A DNA stretch of 64,000 nucleotides. Origin: Pseudomonas crudilactis. Its GTDB lineage: Bacteria; Pseudomonadota; Gammaproteobacteria; Pseudomonadales; Pseudomonadaceae. Of this stretch, positions 56,795-64,000 are shown in pieces (position 1 is the first letter of the stretch; every line of letters begins with the position of its first letter). Below the pieces are notes generated by a model, which saw only the letters and a program-made list of their open reading frames with translations, did no database searches and was not told the origin of the DNA. The position numbers were made by a program, and so were the translations under genes. The stretch is taken from NCBI RefSeq assembly GCF_013433315.1, contig NZ_WXVV01000006.1:186001-250000 (forward strand), given 5' to 3'.

Positions 56795-56850
56795 GGGGAG
56801 AGCCTCTTTTTATGTTTATTGAGGTCGGCCTGAGGCCTGCACTGCACTCT

Positions 56851-56937
56851 GTGGGAGCGAGCTTGCTCGCGAAGACGGCGACACATCCGGCATCAATGTG
56901 ACTGACCTGCCGCATTCGCGAGCAAGCTCGCTCCCAC
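56851..56937. repeat. REPIN between dgoD and dgoT
   Basis: GTGGGAGCGAGCTTGCTCGC on the left and TTCGCGAGCAAGCTCGCTCC on the right, inverted, about 41 bases apart. It sits between two same-strand genes of one catabolic block. Confidence 0.95.
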
Positions 56938-56964
56938 AGGGGGTTGTGGTGTGTCAGAGACAAA

Positions 56965-58113
56965 TCACCACTCGGCAAAGCTGCCATCGGCATGACGCCA
57001 GATCGGGTTGCGCCAGCGGTGGCCGACCGCCCCGCGCTCGATCACGTATTCCTCGTTGATCTCGATGCCCAGGCCCGGGCCGTTCGGGATCTTCACGAAA
57101 CCTTTGTCGTAATCGAACACCCGTGGATCCTTCACGTAGTCGAGCAAGTCGTTGCTTTCGTTGTAATGGATGCCCAGGCTTTGCTCCTGGATAAACGCGT
57201 TGTAGCAAACCGCGTCCAGTTGTAAACACGCCGCCAGCGCAATCGGCCCCAGCGGGCAATGCAGCGCCAGCGCGACGTCGTAGGCTTCGGCCATGTTGGC
57301 GATCTTGCGGGTTTCGGTGATGCCGCCGGCGTGCGAGGCGTCCGGCTGGATGATGTCGACGTAGCCTTCGCTCAACACGCGTTTAAAGTCCCAGCGCGAG
57401 AACAAGCGCTCGCCGAGGGCAATCGGCGTGCTGGTCAGCGGCGCCAGCTCTTTCAGCGCTTCGTAGTTTTCGCTGAGCACCGGTTCTTCGATAAACATCA
57501 GTTTGTACGGGTCGAGTTCCTTCATCAGTACCTTGGCCATCGGCTTGTGCACGCGGCCATGGAAGTCGACACCGATGCCGACGTTCGGCCCGACCGCGTC
57601 ACGCACGGCGGCGACGTTGGCCAGCGCCAGATCGACTTTCTCGAAGGTATCGAGGAATTGCAGTTCTTCGGTGCCGTTCATTTTCACCGCAGTAAAACCA
57701 CGGCTCACCGCCTCTTTCGCCGCACGCGCGGTATCGGCCGGACGATCGCCGCCAATCCACGAATACACGCGAATCTTGTCACGCACCTGACCACCGAGCA
57801 GATCACTCACCGACACACCGAGGGCCTTGCCCTTGATATCCCACAGCGCCTGATCGATCCCGGCCAGTGCGCTCATGTGGATCGCGCCGCCACGGTAGAA
57901 ACCGCCGCGATACAGTACGGTCCAGATGTCTTCGATGTTGCGTGGGTCTTTGCCGATCAGGTAGTCGGACAATTCCTCAACGGCAGCGGCCACGGTGTGC
58001 GCCCGGCCCTCGACCACAGGCTCGCCCCAACCGGTCACGCCCTCGTCGGTTTCGACCTTGAGAAAGCACCAGCGCGGCGGGACGATGAAGGTGGTGAGTT
58101 TGGTGATTTTCAT
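56965..58113 (-). CDS. dgoD: D-galactonate dehydratase
   Basis: A 382-residue enolase-superfamily enzyme, the exact length of E. coli DgoD, which dehydrates D-galactonate to 2-dehydro-3-deoxygalactonate. The start [20 protein letters not shown] is typical. Metal ligands appear in [12 protein letters not shown] (D), MFIEEPV (E) and [11 protein letters not shown] (E); the late histidine region is [12 protein letters not shown]. The ATG at 58113 is used; upstream in-frame sequence lies within dgoA in another frame. It is 47 bases downstream of dgoA. Confidence 0.95.
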   Translation of the reverse strand: MKITKLTTFIVPPRWCFLKVETDEGVTGWGEPVVEGRAHTVAAAVEELSDYLIGKDPRNIEDIWTVLYRGGFYRGGAIHMSALAGIDQALWDIKGKALGVSVSDLLGGQVRDKIRVYSWIGGDRPADTARAAKEAVSRGFTAVKMNGTEELQFLDTFEKVDLALANVAAVRDAVGPNVGIGVDFHGRVHKPMAKVLMKELDPYKLMFIEEPVLSENYEALKELAPLTSTPIALGERLFSRWDFKRVLSEGYVDIIQPDASHAGGITETRKIANMAEAYDVALALHCPLGPIALAACLQLDAVCYNAFIQEQSLGIHYNESNDLLDYVKDPRVFDYDKGFVKIPNGPGLGIEINEEYVIERGAVGHRWRNPIWRHADGSFAEW

Positions 58114-58160
58114 CTTTTTGTCTCTCTTATAGATGTAGCGCACGCAGCGCCAAAAAAGTC

Positions 58161-58781
58161 TTAGCGAAGGGCCTTCCACGCGGCCACGTAGGCCTTGGCA
58201 TTCACCGCCACCTGCTCCGCCGTCATGCCCGGTTTGAACAGACCGGAGCCGAGACCGAAACCCTTCACGCCAGCGTCGATAAACGCCTGCATGTTGTCCG
58301 GCGTGATACCGCCGACCGGCGCCAGCACCGTCCCCGCCGGCAACACCGCAAGCCAGGCTTTGACGACCGCCGGGCCCATCTGCTCGGCCGGGAACAGCTT
58401 GAGAATGTCCGCGCCCTCCTCCAGCGCCGCGAAGGCTTCGGTCGGCGTGGCGACACCCGGCGATAAGTACAGCCCCGCCGCTTTTGCCGCGCGCAAGACC
58501 TTGGCGTCGCTGTGCGGCATGACAATCACTTGGCCGCCGGCCTCTTTCACCAACCCGACCTGTTCCGGGGTCAACACCGTGCCGGCACCGATCAGGCAAT
58601 CGGTGGGCAAGGTCTTGCGCAGGATGCGGATACTTTCGTACGGCAAAGGAGAATTGAGCGGTACTTCGATGACGCGAAATCCGGCCGCATACAGGACTTC
58701 TCCGACAGCGGCGGCTTCCTGCGGATGCAGGCCACGCAGGATCGCGATCAGACCGTTTTGCGCCAATGCTTGCTTGAGCAT
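58161..58781 (-). CDS. dgoA: 2-dehydro-3-deoxy-6-phosphogalactonate aldolase
   Basis: A 206-residue KDPG/KDPGal-type class I aldolase that splits the phosphorylated acid to pyruvate and glyceraldehyde-3-phosphate. The conserved segments are [25 protein letters not shown] (in pieces), the TVLTPEQV loop, [11 protein letters not shown] with the Schiff-base lysine, and VGGITPDNM. It is 19 bases downstream of dgoK. Confidence 0.94.
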   Translation of the reverse strand: MLKQALAQNGLIAILRGLHPQEAAAVGEVLYAAGFRVIEVPLNSPLPYESIRILRKTLPTDCLIGAGTVLTPEQVGLVKEAGGQVIVMPHSDAKVLRAAKAAGLYLSPGVATPTEAFAALEEGADILKLFPAEQMGPAVVKAWLAVLPAGTVLAPVGGITPDNMQAFIDAGVKGFGLGSGLFKPGMTAEQVAVNAKAYVAAWKALR

Positions 58782-58800
58782 GTCAGGCCTCCAGTCAGGG

Positions 58801-59790
58801 TTAACGGGATGAGGAATCGATCAGCCCGGCGGCCAGCGCCAGTTGCCACAAACCACGCTCGGTGGCCTGTTCGGCCAGCGTTACGTTGGCGAAACCGCAG
58901 GCATCGAGGGCACGGCTGTAGCGCGCACAGAGTTGCGCGTTGCCAATGAGGATGATCGAAGGAAGATTCGGATTGTTGCGGCGACGCCGCTGAACCGTGG
59001 CGAGCGCCGCCAGTTCATGGCCGATCATCAGGCCGGACAGATAATCCGCCTGCGCGGTCGGGCTCAATTCACCGGTCAGCCCCAGCGTGCGAGCACTGAA
59101 CAAGGTCGACAGCACGCCGAGTTCGCCATCTGTCGACTGCGCAACCTGCACGCCGCGGTCAAACGCCTGACCGTCGAATGTCGCACTGTGTTTTTGGGTG
59201 CGACCGAGGATGCTGTGTTCACTGAGCACGGCGAATACTTCGCCGGTCATGAACGTATCGAAATGGGTGATGCGGCCATCGACAACGTCGACCCATTTCG
59301 AGTGACTGCCCGGCAGACCGATCAACAGATCGGCACCTGCCTCAATCGGCAGATTCTGCAGCACGCCGAGCACTTGGGTTTCTTCGCCACGCATCACATT
59401 CGGCAGACGCGAACGCTGGATCACGCCCGGCACGATATGCACCACGGCGCCACGCAGGCTGATAACTGTTTGTAGGGAGTTTCCGAGATTGGCAACGTTC
59501 GCCGGCGTCTCGCAGTAGGCCGCTTCATGCCAGCCCTGCGCACTGCCGACCATGCCGCAAGCAATCACCGGCAGATCCGGCTGCGCCTCGAGCCAGTCGC
59601 CGCAGGCCTCGTCGAACGCCAGTTCAAAACCATCGGCGCATTCGCGACCGTTGATGACTCGCGGAGTCTTCGGCAGTTGCATGATCCCGGACGACAGCGC
59701 GCGCTGCTCCAGCACCACACCGCCCGCCGCGAGTTTGTAAGCACGTAATGAGGTCGTCCCCCAGTCGAGCGCGATCAATTGCGCCAGCAT
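58801..59790 (-). CDS. dgoK: 2-dehydro-3-deoxygalactonokinase
   Basis: A 329-residue DGOK-family sugar kinase that phosphorylates 2-dehydro-3-deoxygalactonate at C6. The phosphate site is LIALDWGTTSLRAYKL at the N-terminus, with LIGLPGSHSKWVDV and FMTGEVFAVL further in. It is the first gene of the dgoK-dgoA-dgoD series, directly behind the promoter at 59829-59858. Confidence 0.94.
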   Translation of the reverse strand: MLAQLIALDWGTTSLRAYKLAAGGVVLEQRALSSGIMQLPKTPRVINGRECADGFELAFDEACGDWLEAQPDLPVIACGMVGSAQGWHEAAYCETPANVANLGNSLQTVISLRGAVVHIVPGVIQRSRLPNVMRGEETQVLGVLQNLPIEAGADLLIGLPGSHSKWVDVVDGRITHFDTFMTGEVFAVLSEHSILGRTQKHSATFDGQAFDRGVQVAQSTDGELGVLSTLFSARTLGLTGELSPTAQADYLSGLMIGHELAALATVQRRRRNNPNLPSIILIGNAQLCARYSRALDACGFANVTLAEQATERGLWQLALAAGLIDSSSR

Positions 59791-59828
59791 CGCTTCACCT
59801 GTTTTGTTTTTGGCAGTGAGTGCGATGG

Positions 59829-59858
59829 ACTATAGACCTCTCAGGCTGGAAATCTCAA
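59829..59858 (-). promoter_or_regulatory. Sigma-70 promoter of dgoKAD
   Basis: On the minus strand TTGAGA (59853-59858) and TATAGT (59829-59834) with an 18-base spacer, about 38 bases before the dgoK start. Confidence 0.6.
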
Positions 59859-59871
59859 TATGTAATTTTGC

Positions 59872-59888
59872 ATCCCACATTATGGGAT
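59872..59888. promoter_or_regulatory. Candidate operator ATCCCA-CATTA-TGGGAT
   Basis: A perfect 6-base inverted repeat just upstream of the dgoK -35 and the best candidate for the IclR-type regulator encoded at the other end of the cluster. I found no second copy near dgoT or the IclR gene. Confidence 0.5.
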
Positions 59889-59895
59889 AAAGCAA

Positions 59896-60426
59896 TCATT
59901 GCACGCGCTGCTGTTCAATGACGTGTACGAGGTCAGTTGCTGGAATCAGCATTGACTTCGAATAGTATCCCCCGAATGAGTAAGCTGAGGTAAACACTCT
60001 GCAAGAGACGGCGTTACGTTCATTTAATAATGCCAGCAGTTCTTCCGCGCTCATGAAAACATTTGAAACGCCCTCATCCTCCTTTCTCACTGCGGACAAT
60101 CTAGACGTATAAATATGGTCTAAACCAGAATTATCGGCGTCAACCTCAACAAGATTACCAACAAAATAATTAGTCAATTTATCGGAGCTTTCAAATTCAA
60201 GCTCTTTATCCAGAGAGCAAAACAATGTTTCACCCAACTGTGTTTCTCCCGTCGCATCCTTAAAAAAATTCAACACATCGGTCTTCGAACTAAAGCGAAC
60301 ACTCCAAGACAAACTATCGCCCCCTGTAGCGACAGAAATGAATTCAATCTCGGTATCAGGAAGAATCGGCCGATTGGCACAAGAACTACATAGAAGCATC
60401 GTCAGCACAACAAATAGTCGTATCAT
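59896..60426 (-). CDS. Lipoprotein, candidate immunity protein of the adjacent lipase-like effector
   Basis: A 176-residue predicted lipoprotein: MIRLFVVLTMLLCSSCANRP with lipobox CSSC. The mature part has no domain I recognise. It overlaps the lipase-like gene by 4 bases (stop/start ATGA-type), is AT-rich, and is last in the PAAR group. Periplasmic or outer-membrane lipoproteins directly downstream of type VI lipase effectors are commonly their immunity proteins; this is an inference from position and signal only. Confidence 0.7.
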   Translation of the reverse strand: MIRLFVVLTMLLCSSCANRPILPDTEIEFISVATGGDSLSWSVRFSSKTDVLNFFKDATGETQLGETLFCSLDKELEFESSDKLTNYFVGNLVEVDADNSGLDHIYTSRLSAVRKEDEGVSNVFMSAEELLALLNERNAVSCRVFTSAYSFGGYYSKSMLIPATDLVHVIEQQRVQ

Positions 60427-61166
60427 TTTTTCGATTCCAAATATTGAGTCACTCGCTCATAAACTATATCGCACGCAGACTTTCCACTTTGAAGTTTGGA
60501 GGCGAACAGCATACCTGCTTGCCGGTGATTCGCACTGACCGCCTCATTTATATTCGGTCCAGATGTCATGATCCAGCGCTCTCCCAAACTGGCAACAGTA
60601 TCTGAATCGTCTTTTTCCTTGGGGGATGCCAATATATTTATCCAGTAATCTGCCACTGGCTTTGGCGTCGTAAAATAGATATCAGAGAACATCCATACAC
60701 CTGTACCACCGCCAACAGGATCGAGTGTTACCAACATCTTGACTGTATAACCTCGTTCTTTCAAAATCGAGGTCAAATGTGCACCATTCCACCCCCCAAG
60801 GCTATGACCAACAATCACAAGATAAACCGTCTTATCACCTTTTAACGGGCGTATTACATACTTCTCGATATCTTTCTCACCGCGAACATCCTTATAGCTT
60901 ATATAAGGTAAATTAACGTCGAGCTTTTGTTCCGGAGACAGTCTGTTCGACAACTGATTCCACGCATTTTGCACGTTATGATGAGGAGGTTCATTCTGAT
61001 AATACTCCTCTTTATCCCCAGCACCGCCAATAAAGAAAACGGCTACCTTTTTCACTTTGACAGTAACTTGCTTGACGCTCTGGTCAGTCTTGCAGGTCAA
61101 CTCATGGCCAGCCACTTCAGTTTTGCAGTCTCTGAGTGCAGGATTTTCGACTTCCATTTCGATCAC
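60423..61166 (-). CDS. Alpha/beta-hydrolase lipase-like protein, candidate type VI effector
   Basis: A 247-residue soluble protein with a GHSLGG nucleophile elbow (S122), then LVTLDPVGGG (candidate acid D149) and a late histidine in SANHRQAG (H214), a serine-hydrolase triad pattern. It has no signal peptide. The N-terminal part includes VAVFFIGGAGDKEEYY. A GTG start overlaps the PAAR stop (GTGA); the ATG three codons on is the alternative. With the PAAR gene upstream and a lipoprotein gene downstream it fits a type VI phospholipase effector, but I cannot place it in a named Tle family. It is AT-rich. Confidence 0.7.
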   Translation of the reverse strand: MIEMEVENPALRDCKTEVAGHELTCKTDQSVKQVTVKVKKVAVFFIGGAGDKEEYYQNEPPHHNVQNAWNQLSNRLSPEQKLDVNLPYISYKDVRGEKDIEKYVIRPLKGDKTVYLVIVGHSLGGWNGAHLTSILKERGYTVKMLVTLDPVGGGTGVWMFSDIYFTTPKPVADYWINILASPKEKDDSDTVASLGERWIMTSGPNINEAVSANHRQAGMLFASKLQSGKSACDIVYERVTQYLESKK

Positions 61167-61657
61167 TCTACAAACAATTTAATAGTTTCAGCCAAGTGAG
61201 AACTCACCATATGGGTAAAGCCCTGCTCATTGGTGATGCCATGTTCTATGCGCCCATCACCTCGCTGGATCGCATACGGATGATCGGGGATAGGCTCGCC
61301 AGTCGCCTCATTAACCACTTGCAACCTGTCCGTAAAATGCACTGGCATCGGCAACAACCCGCTAAAAGCCGCCCCGCCGCCACTCTGGCCAATAATCACC
61401 GTCCCCGAACCACCCACCACGACATTGCCGTGGCCTCCGGTGCTGTCGAGTGTGGCGGCATTCAGGCCGTTGATGAATACGGTGCCGGAAACGGCTCCGG
61501 TAATCGGGCTGCCGCACGCCGATTTATCGGTCATGCGCGCGGCGGCGAGGCCGTCGAAGAAGACGTTCGGCGAGCCGGAGGCAATCGGGTTGGTGCCATG
61601 GCCTGGCAATGGGCAGGCGGTCGGGTCGGTGACGCGTGCAGCGGGTTTACCACTCAA
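61163..61657 (-). CDS. PAAR-repeat spike protein with C-terminal extension
   Basis: A 164-residue protein. Residues 1-95 form a PAAR domain, with repeated turns AARVTDPTAC, AARMTDKSAC and ATLDSTGGHG and glycine-rich stretches, that would cap the VgrG spike of a type VI apparatus. Residues 100-164 (VNEATGEPIPDHPYAI) are a small extension that could bind a cargo. The start is taken as TTG at 61657: AAGGAG lies 7 bases upstream, and it overlaps the previous stop as TTGA. No ATG is suitably placed. No vgrG or hcp gene is in the window. Confidence 0.8.
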   Translation of the reverse strand: MSGKPAARVTDPTACPLPGHGTNPIASGSPNVFFDGLAAARMTDKSACGSPITGAVSGTVFINGLNAATLDSTGGHGNVVVGGSGTVIIGQSGGGAAFSGLLPMPVHFTDRLQVVNEATGEPIPDHPYAIQRGDGRIEHGITNEQGFTHMVSSHLAETIKLFVE

Positions 61658-62316
61658 TTCAAAGCTCCTTGCTTCAGGGGTTCCGGGTGCGGCTGATGAA
61701 TATCGATGTCGGTCGCGGCGAAGCGCCAGCGGTTGTCGACGGGGTCGAACAGGGCGTGGCAATGCTCACGGCTGTCGGGTGATGCGGCGGTTTGCAGGTG
61801 CCGCCAGGCTTCGTCGGTTTGCCAGGCCAGTTCGGCCGGCGAGGCGTCGTCGAGTTCGTTGAGCCAGGCGTTGTAGTTGCGCAGGTGATTACGCTCGTAA
61901 GTCGATTGCAGCAGTTCGGCCATTTGTGCGCCGAGGTCGAGATGATGCTGGGCCGTCCACTGGCCGATCTCGGAATAGACGTACCAGCCCATCGGCATCA
62001 ACCCGCCGTCCTTGAGCAGCGAATGCCCGGCAGGGGCGACGAAACCGCAACAGACGTGCAGCGTCAGCCAGCCTTGATGGGCGTCGATAAACGCCGTCGG
62101 ATCGAAGGTGCGCAGCGCTATCACGCGGTACTCGGCGAGCCCGGCACTGCGCGTCATCAACTCGGCATCAAGGCGTGACACGAACGCACGAATGGCGCTG
62201 CCGCCCGTGCTGTTTGTAGTGCAGAGAATGTCGACCGGTTGGCGCTGGGGGTTGTCGCTCGAGCCTGAGTTTTTCACCAGGCCATACAGACGCATTGTCG
62301 CCCGTAGTCCGCTCAT
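61654..62316 (-). CDS. Unrecognised protein upstream of PAAR
   Basis: A 220-residue soluble protein, no signal peptide or membrane helix, that I do not recognise. It contains MRLYGLVKNSGSS, FIDAHQGWLTLHVCCGFV, GWYVYSEIGQWTAQHHLDL and a C-terminal NRWRFAATDIDI. Translational overlap with the PAAR gene suggests a role in loading or adapting the PAAR-effector, though it does not look like DUF4123 or DUF2169 adaptors. The ATG at 62316 is used; M8 is an alternative start. Confidence 0.65.
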   Translation of the reverse strand: MSGLRATMRLYGLVKNSGSSDNPQRQPVDILCTTNSTGGSAIRAFVSRLDAELMTRSAGLAEYRVIALRTFDPTAFIDAHQGWLTLHVCCGFVAPAGHSLLKDGGLMPMGWYVYSEIGQWTAQHHLDLGAQMAELLQSTYERNHLRNYNAWLNELDDASPAELAWQTDEAWRHLQTAASPDSREHCHALFDPVDNRWRFAATDIDIHQPHPEPLKQGALN

Positions 62317-62474
62317 CGCTGGTCACTCGTTGACACAGCGAAGGCTCCACGGGCGTGGAGAAGTAGTGCCAGAGGCATGCAGGTGTCGTCCGTGAGCGCG
62401 TAAAAATGGCGCGTAGAATGCCGGACTAGAGCGCTGGCGACAATCGAATTACTGCCGGATTGCCATCGTCGTGT

Positions 62475-62954
62475 TCAGCCCTCGGCAAACTCACGCAGGA
62501 CCTGGCCATCCATGCGGTAGCGCACCCACTCTTCCTGAGGTTGCGCGCCGAGGGATTTGTAGAATTCGATCGCCGGCGTGTTCCAGTCGAGCACGCTCCA
62601 TTCGAAGCGGCCGCAGTCGTTGTCGCAGGCGATCTTCGCCAAGTGACGCAACAAGGTTCTGCCGGCACCACCACCGCGTTGATCCGGGGTGATGTAGAGG
62701 TCTTCGAGGTACAGGCAATTGCTGCCGAGCCAGGTCGAATAGCTGAAGAAGAACACCGCGAAACCGATCGGCAGACCATCGCGCAGGCAGATCAAACCGT
62801 GGGCGGTGGCGCCTTCGCCGAACAGGCTGCGTTCGATGTCGGCGACGCTGGCGATGACTTCGTGGCGGGCCTTTTCGAAATCGGCGAGTTCAGTGATGAA
62901 GGCGAGGATTTGCGGGGCATCGCTGGGGGTCGCCGGGCGGATTTCGATCGTCAT
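62475..62954 (-). CDS. GNAT-family acetyltransferase
   Basis: A 159-residue GNAT protein with the acetyl-CoA loop YITPDQRGGGAGRTLLRHLA (residues about 92-111) and the beta-bulge region CLYLEDLY. The overall pattern, including FEWSVLDWNTPAIEFYKSLGA (in pieces), resembles diamine/thialysine acetyltransferases. The substrate is not assured. The start is the ATG at 62954. Confidence 0.88.
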   Translation of the reverse strand: MTIEIRPATPSDAPQILAFITELADFEKARHEVIASVADIERSLFGEGATAHGLICLRDGLPIGFAVFFFSYSTWLGSNCLYLEDLYITPDQRGGGAGRTLLRHLAKIACDNDCGRFEWSVLDWNTPAIEFYKSLGAQPQEEWVRYRMDGQVLREFAEG

Positions 62955-63065
62955 GGACGGGCCTTGTCGGAAAAGGAAAACGCCATACTAAGGCCGTGGG
63001 CGGCGCTCGTCACATGGCAAAACAGCGGATACCCTCTCGCAATGCTTCAAACGCCGCCACCCCAT

Positions 63066-63153
63066 GTGGGAGCGAGCTTGCTCGCGAATACATTCTGTCA
63101 TTCAACAATGCAGGTGACTGTAAGGGCGCCTTCGCGAGCAGGCTCGCTCCCAC
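63066..63153. repeat. REPIN
   Basis: GTGGGAGCGAGCTTGCTCGC on the left and TTCGCGAGCAGGCTCGCTCC on the right (one change), inverted, about 42 bases apart, in the divergent gap between the GNAT and HD genes. Confidence 0.93.
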
Positions 63154-63182
63154 AGGGACTTCGACAATCTGAAAGGATGCTT

Positions 63183-63836
63183 ATGAACCTTGAGTTTTTT
63201 ACACCCGTGGCGGCACTGGCAGCAGAGTTACTGCCACACGCTCTGGAGCCGTCCGACGACGGCGCTCACGACCTCGCCCACTTGCAGCGCGTCTGGCACA
63301 ACGTGCGTACGCTGCATGAAGAAGAAGGTGGAGATCTTGAGGTGCTGTTGGCCGCCGTGCTCTTGCACGATTGCGTGGCCGTCGAGAAGAATTCACCGCT
63401 GCGTTCGCAGGCTTCGCGGCTGGCGGCAGATAAAGCTTCGTCAATGCTGGCCGATCTGAACTGGTCCGAAGAAAAAATCGCCGCCGTCGCCCACGCCATC
63501 GAAGCCCACAGTTTCTCCGCCAACATCACCCCGCTCACCCTCGAAGCGAAAATCGTCCAGGACGCCGATCGGCTCGACTCACTCGGCATGCTCGGCGTCG
63601 CCCGCACTTTCTACATCGCCGGGCGCATGGGTTCGGCGCTGTACGATCCGCAGGATCCCGAAGCGAAACAACGCGATTACGATGACACGCGTTTTTGCCT
63701 CGATCATTTCCAGACCAAACTGCTGCACCTCGCCGACGGTTTCCAGACCGCCGCCGGCCAGCGTCTGGCGCAGGTCCGTCATCATCGTCTGAAGGGTTTC
63801 ATGGAGCAATTCAAGGAAGAGATCGGCATCGCTTGA
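63183..63836 (+). CDS. HD-domain phosphohydrolase (YedJ-like)
   Basis: A 217-residue HD-superfamily protein. Metal-binding residues appear in HDLAHLQRVW (first H), VLLHDC (HD) and IVQDADRLDSLG (D). Relatives act on nucleotides or related phosphates; the substrate is unknown. AAGG lies 6 bases before the ATG at 63183. Confidence 0.88.
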   Translation: MNLEFFTPVAALAAELLPHALEPSDDGAHDLAHLQRVWHNVRTLHEEEGGDLEVLLAAVLLHDCVAVEKNSPLRSQASRLAADKASSMLADLNWSEEKIAAVAHAIEAHSFSANITPLTLEAKIVQDADRLDSLGMLGVARTFYIAGRMGSALYDPQDPEAKQRDYDDTRFCLDHFQTKLLHLADGFQTAAGQRLAQVRHHRLKGFMEQFKEEIGIA

Positions 63837-63946
63837 TGCATTACTCCGGCGTGCAGTGATCCTGACTTCGCCAACCTCAGACCTAAGCCGCATGCCTGAC
63901 GTGTTAAACAGACGACGCTGAATTTATCCGGTCAAGGATTCGCGTC

Positions 63947-64000
63947 ATGTCGCAAGCAACCCCCAAGGTCTCAGGCAAGCTGTTCGGTCTGTTCTGTCTC
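63947..64000 (+). CDS. Start of a probable membrane transporter (partial)
   Basis: An ATG with AAGGA 8 bases upstream opens MSQATPKVSGKLFGLFCL, which runs off the window. The hydrophobic start after a short polar N-terminus suggests an MFS-type transporter, but only 18 codons are visible. Confidence 0.5.
   Translation, partial: MSQATPKVSGKLFGLFCL

Overview
The window reads as chromosomal DNA of a fluorescent Pseudomonas (P. fluorescens complex). The evidence is the gene order gyrA-serC-pheA with the divergent mtnA / mtaD-ubiG-mupP-yciK cluster, Pseudomonas-type MupP cell-wall recycling, the asnO-ngg-peptidase set for the osmolyte N-acetylglutaminylglutamine amide, and many paired GTGGGAGCGAGCTTGCTCGC-type repeats (REPINs) between genes. 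I saw no rRNA, tRNA, CRISPR array, insertion sequence or prophage.

1-9.4 kb is core metabolism: the start of pheA, serC and gyrA on the minus strand; mtnA (minus) facing mtaD (plus) for methylthioadenosine salvage; then ubiG, mupP and yciK. 9.7-16.7 kb holds two cyclic-di-GMP genes (a GGEEF diguanylate cyclase and a membrane PAS-GGDEF-EIL protein), a TenA/heme-oxygenase-fold gene, and a minus-strand run trhO-dsbA-like-ABC exporter. 17.8-26.8 kb holds a secreted DUF2059 protein with bolA, fumC, a DMT transporter, a small DUF6316 protein, a thiolase, the two-domain polyphosphate:AMP phosphotransferase and mnmC.

26.8-33.2 kb is an accessory insertion between mnmC and asnO. A 1611-residue dermonecrotic-toxin-like protein with leucine-rich repeats and a C-terminal NEL-type E3 ubiquitin ligase domain lies divergent to a 446-residue protein that resembles only its N-terminal part. 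33.3-38.2 kb is the osmoprotectant locus. 38.3-40.7 kb has yheU, a CsrA/Rsm paralogue, a YnfA-like membrane protein, an SDR and a 50-residue DUF3309 membrane protein.

40.7-48.3 kb has an LTA-synthase-like enzyme, a secreted START-domain protein, a YkgJ cysteine-cluster protein, a secreted lysine-rich protein, a MocR regulator, two DUF4398-type lipoproteins (one with an OmpA domain) and a periplasmic solute-binding protein. 48.4-52.3 kb is the electron-transfer flavoprotein module: etfBA divergent from the ETF-ubiquinone oxidoreductase gene, which has a clear sigma-70 promoter and an abutting PsrA-type box.

52.5-59.8 kb holds an AraC regulator divergent from a zinc alcohol dehydrogenase, then a D-galactonate catabolic block (dgoK-dgoA-dgoD-dgoT plus an IclR regulator). 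59.9-62.3 kb is a small, partly AT-rich island that looks like an orphan type VI secretion cargo unit: an unrecognised protein, a PAAR spike, a GHSLGG lipase-like candidate effector and a candidate lipoprotein immunity partner. The window ends with a GNAT acetyltransferase, an HD phosphohydrolase and the start of a probable transporter.
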